Below are positions 1 through 6,821 of a DNA stretch of 23,818 nucleotides, in pieces. The translations under genes and the position numbers were made by a program. Where the stretch lies: positions 1 to 23,818 of the forward strand of contig JAZKIX010000052.1 in assembly GCA_040384645.1 (NCBI GenBank), given 5' to 3'. A model generated the notes under the pieces. It had not been told where the DNA came from, did no database searches, and saw only the letters and a program-made list of their open reading frames with translations. Position 1 is the stretch's first letter, and each line of letters begins with the position of its first letter. The DNA comes from JAZKIX01 sp040384645. Its GTDB lineage: Bacteria > Pseudomonadota > Gammaproteobacteria > Burkholderiales > Burkholderiaceae_D.

Positions 1-560
1 CCTGGAAGCCGGGGCAAACTCTGCTACTGAACGGCAAGATGTTGACTGGCCGCGACGCTGCCCACAAGCGGATTCAAGACATGCTGACCAAAGGCGAAAG
101 CTTGCCGGTCGACTTCACCAATCGCGTGATCTATTATGTCGGCCCGGTCGATCCGGTACGCGACGAAGCAGTCGGCCCTGCAGGCCCGACGACTGCAACC
201 CGGATGGATAAATTTACCGACATGATGCTCGAGAAAACCGGCTTGATTTCGATGATCGGCAAGGCCGAACGTGGCCCGATTGCCATCGAATCGATCAAGC
301 GCCATCAGTCTGCGTATTTGATGGCGGTGGGCGGTGCGGCCTATCTGGTGTCGAAGGCGATCAAGACCGCGAAAGTGGTGGGTTTCGCCGATCTTGGGAT
401 GGAGGCGATTTATGAGTTTGACGTCACCGACATGCCAGTGACGGTAGCGGTGGATTCTGGCGGAATTTCGGTCCACGAAACCGGGCCGAAAGAATGGCAA
501 GCCCGGATTGCTGAAAGCAGCGTCGGCAAGATCGCGGTATCTAGCATCAATCCGGCTTAA
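1..560 (+). CDS. fumA: Fumarate hydratase class I, C-terminal part (5' truncated by window edge)
   Basis: This is the C-terminal domain of an iron-sulfur class I fumarase, which interconverts fumarate and malate in the TCA cycle in the cytosol. The reading frame is open from the left edge (first whole codon at base 3) and ends with TAA at 558-560, followed directly by a second TAA. Visible family signatures include GKMLTGRDAAHKRI, the DFTNRVIYYVGPVDP block, GPAGPTTATRMDKFTD and the closing DSGGISVH...GPKEW. The [4Fe-4S] domain lies upstream of the window. murI follows after 52 bp and may be co-transcribed. Class I fumarases and related L(+)-tartrate dehydratase-type enzymes share this domain, so the exact substrate is known from the family rather than seen. 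The symbol fumA is conventional. Confidence 0.93.
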   Translation, partial: WKPGQTLLLNGKMLTGRDAAHKRIQDMLTKGESLPVDFTNRVIYYVGPVDPVRDEAVGPAGPTTATRMDKFTDMMLEKTGLISMIGKAERGPIAIESIKRHQSAYLMAVGGAAYLVSKAIKTAKVVGFADLGMEAIYEFDVTDMPVTVAVDSGGISVHETGPKEWQARIAESSVGKIAVSSINPA

Positions 561-612
561 TAAGCACAGCCCTGTTCGAGTTGATATTGATGCTTTTGTC
601 CGAGAAGGCAAC

Positions 613-1455
613 ATGATCGCGCCTGACGAAATGCCGATCGGTATTTTTGATTCCGGTGTCGGCGGCTTGTCGGTGCTGCGTCATATTCAACTGCAGTTGC
701 CGTATGAGCATTTAGTGTATTTCGCCGATTCCGGTTTTGCGCCTTACGGCGATAAGCCGGAAGCAGTGATCGTGGCGCGCTCGCTAGCGATTGCCGAGTT
801 CTTGCTGCAACAGGGTGCCAAGGCGCTGGTGGTGGCTTGCAATACGGCCACAGCTGCGGCTATCAAAGGCTTGCGTGAACGTTATTGCTCGGTGCCTGTG
901 GTAGGGGTTGAGCCCGGACTTAAACCCGCTGCGGCGCACAGCAAGAATCAATTAATCGGCGTGCTGGCAACAGACCGCACCCTGAACAGCACGAAGTTCA
1001 ATCTCTTGCGCGAACAAGTCAGTGCCGCCACCGGGTCACAGTTTTTATTGCAAGCGTGTATCGGATTGGCCGACCAGATCGAGACTGGCGATTTGCAATC
1101 CAGCGTGATCGAGGCTCTGGTGCAGAGTTATGTAGCGCCCTTGATTGCCAGGGATGTGGACACTCTAGTGCTTGGTTGCACCCACTATCCCTTTATCAGG
1201 CCATTGATCGAGTCGCTGATCGAACGGAGCGGTAAAAATATTCAACTCATTGATACCGGCGAACCGGTTGCGCGGCACTTGGCGCGACGCTTGGCTGAAC
1301 ACGGCTTGCAACGAAGCATGGGGGGCAGGGTGCAGCTAACGGCATATACCAGTGCTAGCCCGGCCGCACTGGATGCGGCTTTTCTGGCCTTGCTGGGAAT
1401 CCCGACCACGGCGCGGTTTATGGCGCCAACGCAGACTACTTTTCAACTTGGTTAA
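613..1455 (+). CDS. murI: Glutamate racemase MurI
   Basis: MurI converts L-glutamate to D-glutamate for peptidoglycan precursor synthesis in the cytosol. The protein has 280 residues, the usual family length. It shows the N-terminal IFDSGVGGLSVL motif (Asp13 region), the first catalytic cysteine in VVACNTATA (Cys76), and the second in LVLGCTHYPFI (Cys189, with His191). The frame is open further upstream, to 508, but that part overlaps the fumarase gene. ATG 613 is preferred because AGAAGG sits at 603-608, four bases upstream, and because the Asp motif starts normally from there. A second ATG at 631 is less likely. The gene follows the fumarase gene closely on the same strand and is followed by the tRNA-His promoter. 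Confidence 0.96.
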   Translation: MIAPDEMPIGIFDSGVGGLSVLRHIQLQLPYEHLVYFADSGFAPYGDKPEAVIVARSLAIAEFLLQQGAKALVVACNTATAAAIKGLRERYCSVPVVGVEPGLKPAAAHSKNQLIGVLATDRTLNSTKFNLLREQVSAATGSQFLLQACIGLADQIETGDLQSSVIEALVQSYVAPLIARDVDTLVLGCTHYPFIRPLIESLIERSGKNIQLIDTGEPVARHLARRLAEHGLQRSMGGRVQLTAYTSASPAALDAAFLALLGIPTTARFMAPTQTTFQLG

Positions 1456-1473
1456 ATTTTTTTGTGTTTTGAA

Positions 1474-1502
1474 TTGCCAGTCGGCGGCAAAGTTCGTATA
1501 AT
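1474..1502 (+). promoter_or_regulatory. Sigma-70 promoter of tRNA-His
   Basis: TTGCCA at 1474-1479 and a perfect TATAAT at 1497-1502 are separated by exactly 17 bp. A GC-rich discriminator (GCGCCCTGCC) follows, as is typical of stable-RNA promoters under stringent control. It lies between the murI stop and the tRNA gene, about 50 bp upstream of the tRNA. Confidence 0.8.
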
Positions 1503-1553
1503 TGCGCCCTGCCTTGGTAGCACACCAAGACCAGTCCAGTAGTTCATGCAGTG

Positions 1554-1629
1554 GTGGCCGTAGCTCAGTTGGTAGAGTCCGGGATTGTGATTCCCGTTGT
1601 CGTGGGTTCGAGCCCCATCGGTCACCCCA
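1554..1629 (+). tRNA. tRNA-His (anticodon GTG)
   Basis: A complete cloverleaf can be drawn. The acceptor stem GTGGCCG pairs with CGGTCAC with one G-U pair. The anticodon stem CGGGA/TCCCG closes a seven-base loop TTGTGAT with anticodon GTG at 1587-1589. The T-arm is GTGGG-TTCGAGC-CCCAT. The base before the gene (1553) is G and the discriminator (1626) is C, giving the G-1:C73 pair that identifies tRNA-His to histidyl-tRNA synthetase. The CCA end is encoded at 1627-1629. No duplicated 3' end or integrase gene is visible nearby, so it does not appear to be an occupied integration site. Confidence 0.97.
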
Positions 1630-1717
1630 CCGCACTTCGTTTTATCCTACTCCATGCAACTTACGTTCAATCTCTGGAACTTGCTTCCGGGATTCTTAAC
1701 GCACGCATTCTTATCTT

Positions 1718-2428
1718 ATGATCAAATCCCTGGAACTCCATCCGAACGCGTTGCTCAAGCCAATCAGCAGCTATATAGTCGAAGACCTCAGCAACGCCGA
1801 CATTCACGCTACTGCCAAGCTTGCCGCTTCGATATTGGGTGATTTGGCGGTCCCGGTGTTGAAATTACTATCCGATGCCGGCGAAGCGGTGGACGATATC
1901 GGTTGCGAGTTTTTCCCCGATCCCGATGATGAAAGCACGCCCGGCACACTGATCTTTTGGCCGACCACGCGCACCAGCCGTAACAAACCTTACGATGACG
2001 CTTATGCGGCGCAATATTCGTTACGCGCTTCGGTGTTTTTGTCGGAGCGTGATGATGTGGGGGCAGTCTATCCTGCGGGTTTTAGCTTGGTGTTGAAGCT
2101 GGAAGAAAGCGCTTGTGAGCTGATAAAGGCATTGCCAACTGCAGTATTCGAGCAAATCGAAAATCAAATCAAAGGACTGCCCTTGCCGGCCGGTTTTGAA
2201 TTTCTCGACGATAGCCAGCACATCCCGGTCCTGCCAAATATTCGCCGTCAATTGATCAGGGCGATCACGCGTGCGCACGAGGTGACGGCGAAGAGCCGTC
2301 GCAAAGTTTTTGAAGCCGTCATGCTGCATTACATCTGGGATGAAACCGAGCGGGAGCCAGATTTCGGCACGGTTCTTTCGACGCTCGCCACCTTGTTTTT
2401 AGCGATTCATTATCAAGCGCGCAGATAA
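1718..2428 (+). CDS. Hypothetical protein, 236 aa
   Basis: I do not recognise this protein. It is 236 residues, soluble in appearance, with no signal peptide or clear membrane segment. It is acidic in the middle (FFPDPDDES around residues 67-75) and has a basic, helical C-terminal third (RRQLIRAITRAHEVTAKSRRKVFEAV) ending LATLFLAIHYQARR. It starts with ATG and has no obvious Shine-Dalgarno sequence. It lies downstream of tRNA-His, possibly partly reading through from it. It is convergent with the truncated hemoglobin gene, with repeat copy A between them. Codon use resembles its neighbours, which supports a real gene. Confidence 0.7.
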   Translation: MIKSLELHPNALLKPISSYIVEDLSNADIHATAKLAASILGDLAVPVLKLLSDAGEAVDDIGCEFFPDPDDESTPGTLIFWPTTRTSRNKPYDDAYAAQYSLRASVFLSERDDVGAVYPAGFSLVLKLEESACELIKALPTAVFEQIENQIKGLPLPAGFEFLDDSQHIPVLPNIRRQLIRAITRAHEVTAKSRRKVFEAVMLHYIWDETEREPDFGTVLSTLATLFLAIHYQARR

Positions 2429-2490
2429 TGCGGCCGTGGTTTGGTGCAATAGAGAACACGGCAAGCCTCAAAAAGACGTGTTTTTGACGT

Positions 2491-2574
2491 AATAATACTC
2501 CCCTATGTATTAAAACTGAGCTAATGAATCCGCGCGGATATGGCACTGTTTTTCCTTATACCCCCGTAAATATG
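2491..2574 (+). repeat. Dispersed intergenic repeat, copy A
   Basis: One of four related ~85-bp AT-rich elements (others at 12468, 14785 and 19652). Landmarks in order: AATACT near the left end, GTATTAAA, AATGAATCCGCGCGG in the middle, TGTTTTT, then ATACCCCCGTAAATAT at the right end. The central core is a perfect palindrome here (CCGCGCGG). The left arm reads TACTCCCC where other copies read TACTGGGG or similar, so terminal pairing is weaker. It begins 62 bp after the stop of the 1718-2428 gene, between convergent genes. Confidence 0.75.
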
Positions 2575-2600
2575 CTTATTGTGCGTGGTAAGCAACACCG

Positions 2601-3041
2601 TTATTTGGTGACGATATTGCGTTGCATCGGTGCCAGGCGGGCGATTAACTTGTTTTGCACATGGGATGGAATGGCATTGCGCTCTAATGCTATTTGCAGA
2701 TCTTCAGCCAGCGCGTTGAATTGGGCATTGCTAATACCTAGCCCATCGTGAATCAAAGTCATATCCTTGCCACTATATTTGCAGGGACCGCCACTGAGTT
2801 CACAAAATTGTTCGGCGAGCTTGCTTTTGAGCCGCTCCAGATCGACATCCTCGAAAGTGTCCTTGATGCGCGGATCGCTGAGCGCCAAATTGACCAAGTC
2901 ATTAGCGATTGCGGCAACGCCTGCTTCCCCTCCAAGCGCCTCATAGAAGCGATCCTGCGCGGCTTGTGCAAAGTAAATAGGTGAGTTAATGATCGCAGCC
3001 ATTGCAATGCCAGCGCCGATGCGTTTGAACAATGTCTTCAT
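2601..3041 (-). CDS. Exported group I truncated hemoglobin
   Basis: A heme protein of the 2-on-2 (truncated) globin family, group I, expected to bind O2 or NO. The 146 residues start with a Sec-type signal peptide: basic MKTLFKR, a hydrophobic stretch to about residue 24, and a probable AQA|A cleavage site near 27. The mature part has the group I pattern: FYEALGGEAGVAAIANDLV (helices A-B), DPRIKDTFEDVDLERLKSKLAEQFCELSGGPCKYSGKDM, then the proximal heme ligand His98 in MTLIHDGLGI. The signal peptide implies a periplasmic or secreted globin, which is less usual than the cytosolic form. The ribosome-binding site is AAGGGGA, six bases before the ATG. It is transcribed towards the hypothetical gene, with repeat A between them. 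Confidence 0.88.
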   Translation of the reverse strand: MKTLFKRIGAGIAMAAIINSPIYFAQAAQDRFYEALGGEAGVAAIANDLVNLALSDPRIKDTFEDVDLERLKSKLAEQFCELSGGPCKYSGKDMTLIHDGLGISNAQFNALAEDLQIALERNAIPSHVQNKLIARLAPMQRNIVTK

Positions 3042-3061
3042 TTAAGTCCCCTTTTGATTGC

Positions 3062-3089
3062 ACGATACCATTTCAAAATAATATGGCAA
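3062..3089 (-). promoter_or_regulatory. Candidate promoter of the exported globin gene
   Basis: On the minus strand, TTGCCA (3084-3089) and TATCGT (3062-3067) are separated by 16 bp, followed by a very short leader carrying the strong AAGGGGA ribosome-binding site. This is a pattern match only. Confidence 0.4.
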
Positions 3090-3166
3090 GCCAAATACAG
3101 CGGGGGGAAATTGTTGAGAATACTGCGACGCCTGGCCAATTAGCCTGGCAAAAATGTCAAACAGGC

Positions 3167-3196
3167 AAAAAAAAAGCCCGCTGGTTAGAGCGGGCT
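3167..3196 (-). terminator. Rho-independent terminator of the small RNA
   Basis: Perfect 8-bp GC-rich stem with a six-base loop, followed on the minus strand by an uninterrupted run of nine T. On the plus strand the hairpin is followed by AAAATC, so it does not act in that direction. Confidence 0.85.
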
Positions 3197-3230
3197 AAAA
3201 TCTATTTTCTAGGAGGAGAATAGAGGAGAC
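3167..3230 (-). ncRNA. Small RNA with anti-Shine-Dalgarno motifs
   Basis: A compact minus-strand transcription unit of about 64 nt. The 5' end, predicted near 3230, carries GUCUCCUC. A six-pair hairpin, UCUAUU (3224-3219) with AAUAGA (3206-3201), displays CUCCUCCU in its loop (3218-3211). A perfect eight-pair stem AGCCCGCU/AGCGGGCU (3196-3189 with 3182-3175) follows, then nine U residues (3175-3167), forming a Rho-independent terminator. CUCCU is complementary to the AGGAG of ribosome-binding sites. From memory, a 'Betaproteobacteria toxic small RNA' family with an anti-SD element is described; this locus resembles it, but membership was not tested. There is no open frame of note on this strand. 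Confidence 0.68.
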
Positions 3231-3651
3231 AGGCGAAGTATGCTGCGTTGCAGTATAAGCGTCCAATTGACATTTGGAATAAGAGATATTCATTCTGTGA
3301 ATGGCTTGCATTAATCAGTCCGGTTTATGTCAGTTCGAGTATTGTTTTTGTCTCGTTAGAGGAAAGTGATGACGCCCGAATCGAGGCCTAACGGACTGGG
3401 ATGCTGATATAGTCATTGCACCGCCGACTTGGTGTAAATCAACTTAAATGCCGGAATGCCAGAGTGACGACACAACTCATAAGAGCGCTGCTTTATTTGA
3501 TATGGTTTCGATTGCTGCGCCATGCCATCGGACGCCGGTGTGGTTTGACCGGCTTGCTTGAGAACGCTGCGCCTGGAAAATTGAGTTTTGCTCAGACGAG
3601 CCGCCTGTTGCGATATTTAACAGTGCCAGCCGCGTCGTTATTGCTTTCCCT
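3231..3651. other. Non-coding region upstream of the GGDEF-EAL gene
   Basis: About 420 bp without a convincing gene. It holds the small-RNA promoter and its inverted repeats at the left, a TTGACA hexamer on the plus strand at 3267-3272 with no good -10 partner, and a long-range inverted repeat CAGTCCG (3316-3322) with CGGACTG (3392-3398). A smaller pair CGAG/CTCG lies inside. The plus-strand frame at 3416-3655 does not look like protein. The rest is probably the promoter and leader of the 3652 gene. Confidence 0.5.
3237..3266 (-). promoter_or_regulatory. Candidate promoter of the small RNA
   Basis: On the minus strand, TTGGAC (3261-3266) and CATACT (3237-3242) are separated by 18 bp, which places the start near 3230, just before the anti-SD motifs. 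The -35 box overlaps an inverted repeat TCCAA-n7-TTGGA (3262-3278). A second (GAATA-n5-TATTC) and a third (CATTC-n3-GAATG, ending near 3302) follow directly upstream and could be operator sites. Confidence 0.55.
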
Positions 3652-6537
3652 ATGAGTATTCGCTTTGTCAAAATCGGCTGCTGGCATCGACTGGTATCGA
3701 TGCTATTCGGTAGTTATTTGATCCTTACAGTGAGTTCCCCGTTGACCGCGGCTCCATTAGAGGTGCCATCAGCTAAGCCACATGTGCTGGTGTTAGACCA
3801 TGTTGGTTTGGGACGCACTGGACACGATTTATACATCAATAGTTTTACCAGCACGCTGATTGCTGGCGGTATGAGCAGCGAAGATATTTTTGTCGAGTAT
3901 CTGGATTTGGGCCGCAATCCGGGCAAACAATATCGCTTGCTGCAACAACAATTGCTAACCCAGAAATACTCTAAGCGTAGTATCGACCTGGTTTTTGTCT
4001 TGCAACCGCCGACTCTCGATTTTTTGCTGCAGGATGCCGCTGATTTATTTCATGGCGCGCCCGTGCTCGTTGTCCTCGCACCGCTTCCCGACGATGCATT
4101 ATCGTCGGGGCGACGCTTTGTATTGCAATCGCAGAAGCAAGATTTTTTCGCCACTGTTAAGTACGCCACCCAGCTTTTCCCTGAAACCAAAGCTGTACTA
4201 GTGTTGGCAGGCAATGGCGGCCCCGCTGAAACAGCGCGGGTACAAGCCATCAAGACCGAACTGGCTCGGTGGAAAGACACGTTGTCGATCACATACACCG
4301 ATCACATGACTTATGCGGAAATGGAACGAACGGTCGTCACTTTGCCGCCTGACACGATCGTCCTTTCAGCCAGCCCTTTGCAGGATGTCAGCGGCCGGAG
4401 TATTCCACCGGCAGAATTTGGCGCACGTATTGCAAAGATATCCAAGGCGCCGATGTTTGTTGCCTACGACAGCCTGATCGGTGTCGGCGCGGTAGGCGGC
4501 TCGGTATTTAGCATCAAACAGGCGGGTGTTCGCATAGGCACCGAAGCCTTGGATATTTTGAATGGCAAATTGGTCTTGAAAGATCAGGTAACGATCATTG
4601 ATACGATCCCAATTGCCATGTTTGACTGGCTGCAGTTGATTCGGTGGGGTGCGGATCTCGATCAGCTTCCCGCAGATGCAGTCATCATCAATCGACCGAA
4701 AAGTCTGTGGGAACACAATCGGGCTGCAGTAATGTTGGCAATTGCCGCCTTCATCACACTTTTCAGTTTGATCGCCCTGTTGCTATTGCAAATTCGCCGT
4801 AAATATCGCACCGAGGAGGCATTGCTTGCCAGCGAGGAACGGTTCCGCACGTTGGTTGAACATGCGCCGGAAGCGATTCTTGTATACGACGCCGACCAGC
4901 AGCGTTTCGTTAATACCAATTTGAATGCGGAAAAGTTATTCGGTTGCTCGCGCGAAGCCTTGCTCAATAGTCAGCCGGGCCAGTTTTATTCCCTGAATCA
5001 ACTGGATGGAAAAGCAGTCGACGACACTGCGCCGCAGAACAATACGGCCGCCTTGGCCGGCGTGCAAGTGGTGACCGAACGCATGATACGGACCGCCGAT
5101 GGACAAAATCTGACTTGCGAAGTACGGCTGGTTAAATTGCCTTCGATAGGCAAAAATTTACTGCGCGCCAGTTTCGTCGATATCACGCAGCGCAAACTGG
5201 CAGAGGCCAAGATAGAACAACTGGCGTTTTACGACCCGTTGACGGGGCAGCCCAACCGGCGCCTATTGTTAAACCGCTTGCAGCAAGCAGTGAGCGCCAG
5301 TGCAAGGTCGCAACGACATGGCGCATTATTATTCCTTGATATCGATCATTTCAAGATGTTGAACGACACTCTCGGTCATGACAAAGGCGATTTATTGCTC
5401 AAGGAAGTTGCGCGTCGTCTCGACAGTTGCTTGCGGATGGTGGATACAGCGGCAAGACTGGGTGGTGATGAATTTGTCGTGATGCTGGAAGATCTGGGAG
5501 AAGAACCGCTGGATGCCGCGATCCAGGCCGAGAGCGTGGGTGAAGATATCCTGGCCGCGCTGTGCCGACCCTACGATTTGGGAGGCAGGGAATACCGCAG
5601 CAGCGCCAGTATTGGTATCGCCTTGTTTGGACGTTACGATGACAATATGGATGAGCTGCTAAAGCGCGCTGATCTTGCCATGTATCAGGCCAAGGCTGCG
5701 GGGCGTAACAATCTACGGTTTTTCGATCCTGAAATTCAGGCTGCCGCGACGGCCCGTTCTGAAATGGAGGCGGACTTGCGTGAAGCGGTTCGTCTAGGCG
5801 AATTTATCGTGCATTTCCAGCCGCAAGTCGATCATGAGGGATTCATTGCCGGAGCTGAGGCGTTAATTCGCTGGCAACACCCGACCCAAGGTTTGATTTC
5901 GCCCGCACAGTTTGTACCACTCGCGGAAGAAACCGGTCTGATCCTCCCCATCGGTAGTTGGGTACTTGAGACAGCCTGCGAACAATTGGTGGTCTGGGCA
6001 AATCAACCCAATGCGGCGCATTTGATATTAGCCGTCAATGTCAGCGTGCGGCAGTTTCTGCAAGAGGATTTTGTAGAAGAAGTGTTATCGGTAATTCGCC
6101 GCACTGGTGCTGATCCGACCCGACTCAAGCTTGAATTGACTGAAAGTCTGCTGGTGGACGATGTCGATCATACGATCAGCAAAATGTGCGAACTAAAGGC
6201 ACGTGGCGTCAGTTTTGCACTTGATGATTTTGGCACTGGTTACTCATCTCTGGCATATCTAAAGCGTTTGCCACTAGAGCAATTGAAAATCGACCAGTCT
6301 TTTGTCCGCGATTTATTGACAGATCCCAATGACGTTTCGATTGCACGTACTATCGTTGCGCTTGCCAATAGCCTTGGTTTGTCAGTCATTGCTGAGGGCG
6401 TCGAAACGGCCGGCCAACGCGATATATTAGCTTTTCATGGCTGCCATAGTTATCAGGGATTTTTGTTTAGTCATCCATTGCCATTACTTGAATTCAATGA
6501 ATTTCTTGATTCCCATGTTATTCCGTTATCGCAATAA
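3652..6537 (+). CDS. Sensor diguanylate cyclase/phosphodiesterase (periplasmic domain-TM-PAS-GGDEF-EAL)
   Basis: A 961-residue inner-membrane enzyme for making and breaking cyclic di-GMP. Order: signal or anchor segment (about 12-33); a periplasmic domain (about 40-340) resembling the ABC-transporter substrate-binding fold (VLVLDHVGLGR..., LVFVLQPPTLDF..., GAVGGSVFSIKQAGVRIG); a transmembrane helix (about 358-382); PAS (about 395-515); GGDEF (about 525-690); EAL (about 705-955). The cyclase motif GGDEF (from residue 604) is intact, with an RxxD inhibitory site (RMVD) five residues before it. The EAL domain keeps EALIRW (about 736), DDFGTGYSSL, KIDQSF and EGVET, so both activities are possible. 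No clear Shine-Dalgarno sequence precedes ATG 3652. The ligand of the sensor domain is unknown. Confidence 0.93.
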   Translation: MSIRFVKIGCWHRLVSMLFGSYLILTVSSPLTAAPLEVPSAKPHVLVLDHVGLGRTGHDLYINSFTSTLIAGGMSSEDIFVEYLDLGRNPGKQYRLLQQQLLTQKYSKRSIDLVFVLQPPTLDFLLQDAADLFHGAPVLVVLAPLPDDALSSGRRFVLQSQKQDFFATVKYATQLFPETKAVLVLAGNGGPAETARVQAIKTELARWKDTLSITYTDHMTYAEMERTVVTLPPDTIVLSASPLQDVSGRSIPPAEFGARIAKISKAPMFVAYDSLIGVGAVGGSVFSIKQAGVRIGTEALDILNGKLVLKDQVTIIDTIPIAMFDWLQLIRWGADLDQLPADAVIINRPKSLWEHNRAAVMLAIAAFITLFSLIALLLLQIRRKYRTEEALLASEERFRTLVEHAPEAILVYDADQQRFVNTNLNAEKLFGCSREALLNSQPGQFYSLNQLDGKAVDDTAPQNNTAALAGVQVVTERMIRTADGQNLTCEVRLVKLPSIGKNLLRASFVDITQRKLAEAKIEQLAFYDPLTGQPNRRLLLNRLQQAVSASARSQRHGALLFLDIDHFKMLNDTLGHDKGDLLLKEVARRLDSCLRMVDTAARLGGDEFVVMLEDLGEEPLDAAIQAESVGEDILAALCRPYDLGGREYRSSASIGIALFGRYDDNMDELLKRADLAMYQAKAAGRNNLRFFDPEIQAAATARSEMEADLREAVRLGEFIVHFQPQVDHEGFIAGAEALIRWQHPTQGLISPAQFVPLAEETGLILPIGSWVLETACEQLVVWANQPNAAHLILAVNVSVRQFLQEDFVEEVLSVIRRTGADPTRLKLELTESLLVDDVDHTISKMCELKARGVSFALDDFGTGYSSLAYLKRLPLEQLKIDQSFVRDLLTDPNDVSIARTIVALANSLGLSVIAEGVETAGQRDILAFHGCHSYQGFLFSHPLPLLEFNEFLDSHVIPLSQ

Positions 6538-6821
6538 CATGTCTGTCGTGAATCTTTTCATGTAGGACAATCCTCACAGCGTGTTGCGGATTAGCCGTAC
6601 ACCGCATTTCCTCGCCATCCGATTCCAATATCTCCGTTGCAACCCTAAACTTTAGGCATAGGTTGGGTACAGGTAGCAGGCGACATTCCAGAGAAAATAT
6701 AGAGGTTTTTCATGGATGCAAGTTGCGCGATTCGCCAAATACTTTGATTACCCCTTCCGACAGTTTGAAGTTCAGTACGTTTGAAATGCCTTGTTTGTTT
6801 CAATCCTCGGGAGAAAAAAGA
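6538..6821. promoter_or_regulatory. Upstream region of the Crp/Fnr gene with two palindromes
   Basis: Contains TGTAGGACAATCCTCACA (starting at 6561), an imperfect inverted repeat TGTAGGA/TCCTcACA, and the perfect 13-bp palindrome CCTAAACTTTAGG (6644-6656). Either could be an operator, for example for autoregulation. No clear sigma-70 promoter was identified. Confidence 0.35.

Noticed and set aside
24..614. Long minus-strand open frame opposite the fumarase gene
   Set aside because: Shadow of the fumarase coding frame; the composition (many His and Arg) is typical of an antisense frame.
1554..1700. tRNA-His as an integration site for a mobile element
   Set aside because: No integrase and no second copy of the tRNA 3' end were seen in the window.
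2524..2751. Plus-strand open frame starting inside repeat copy A
   Set aside because: It lies opposite the well-supported globin gene, and the same repeat has a stop or no ATG in copies C and D, so the start is not conserved.
3416..3655. 79-codon plus-strand frame before the GGDEF-EAL gene
   Set aside because: No ribosome-binding site and no recognisable protein character; it overlaps the 3652 start and reads like leader DNA.
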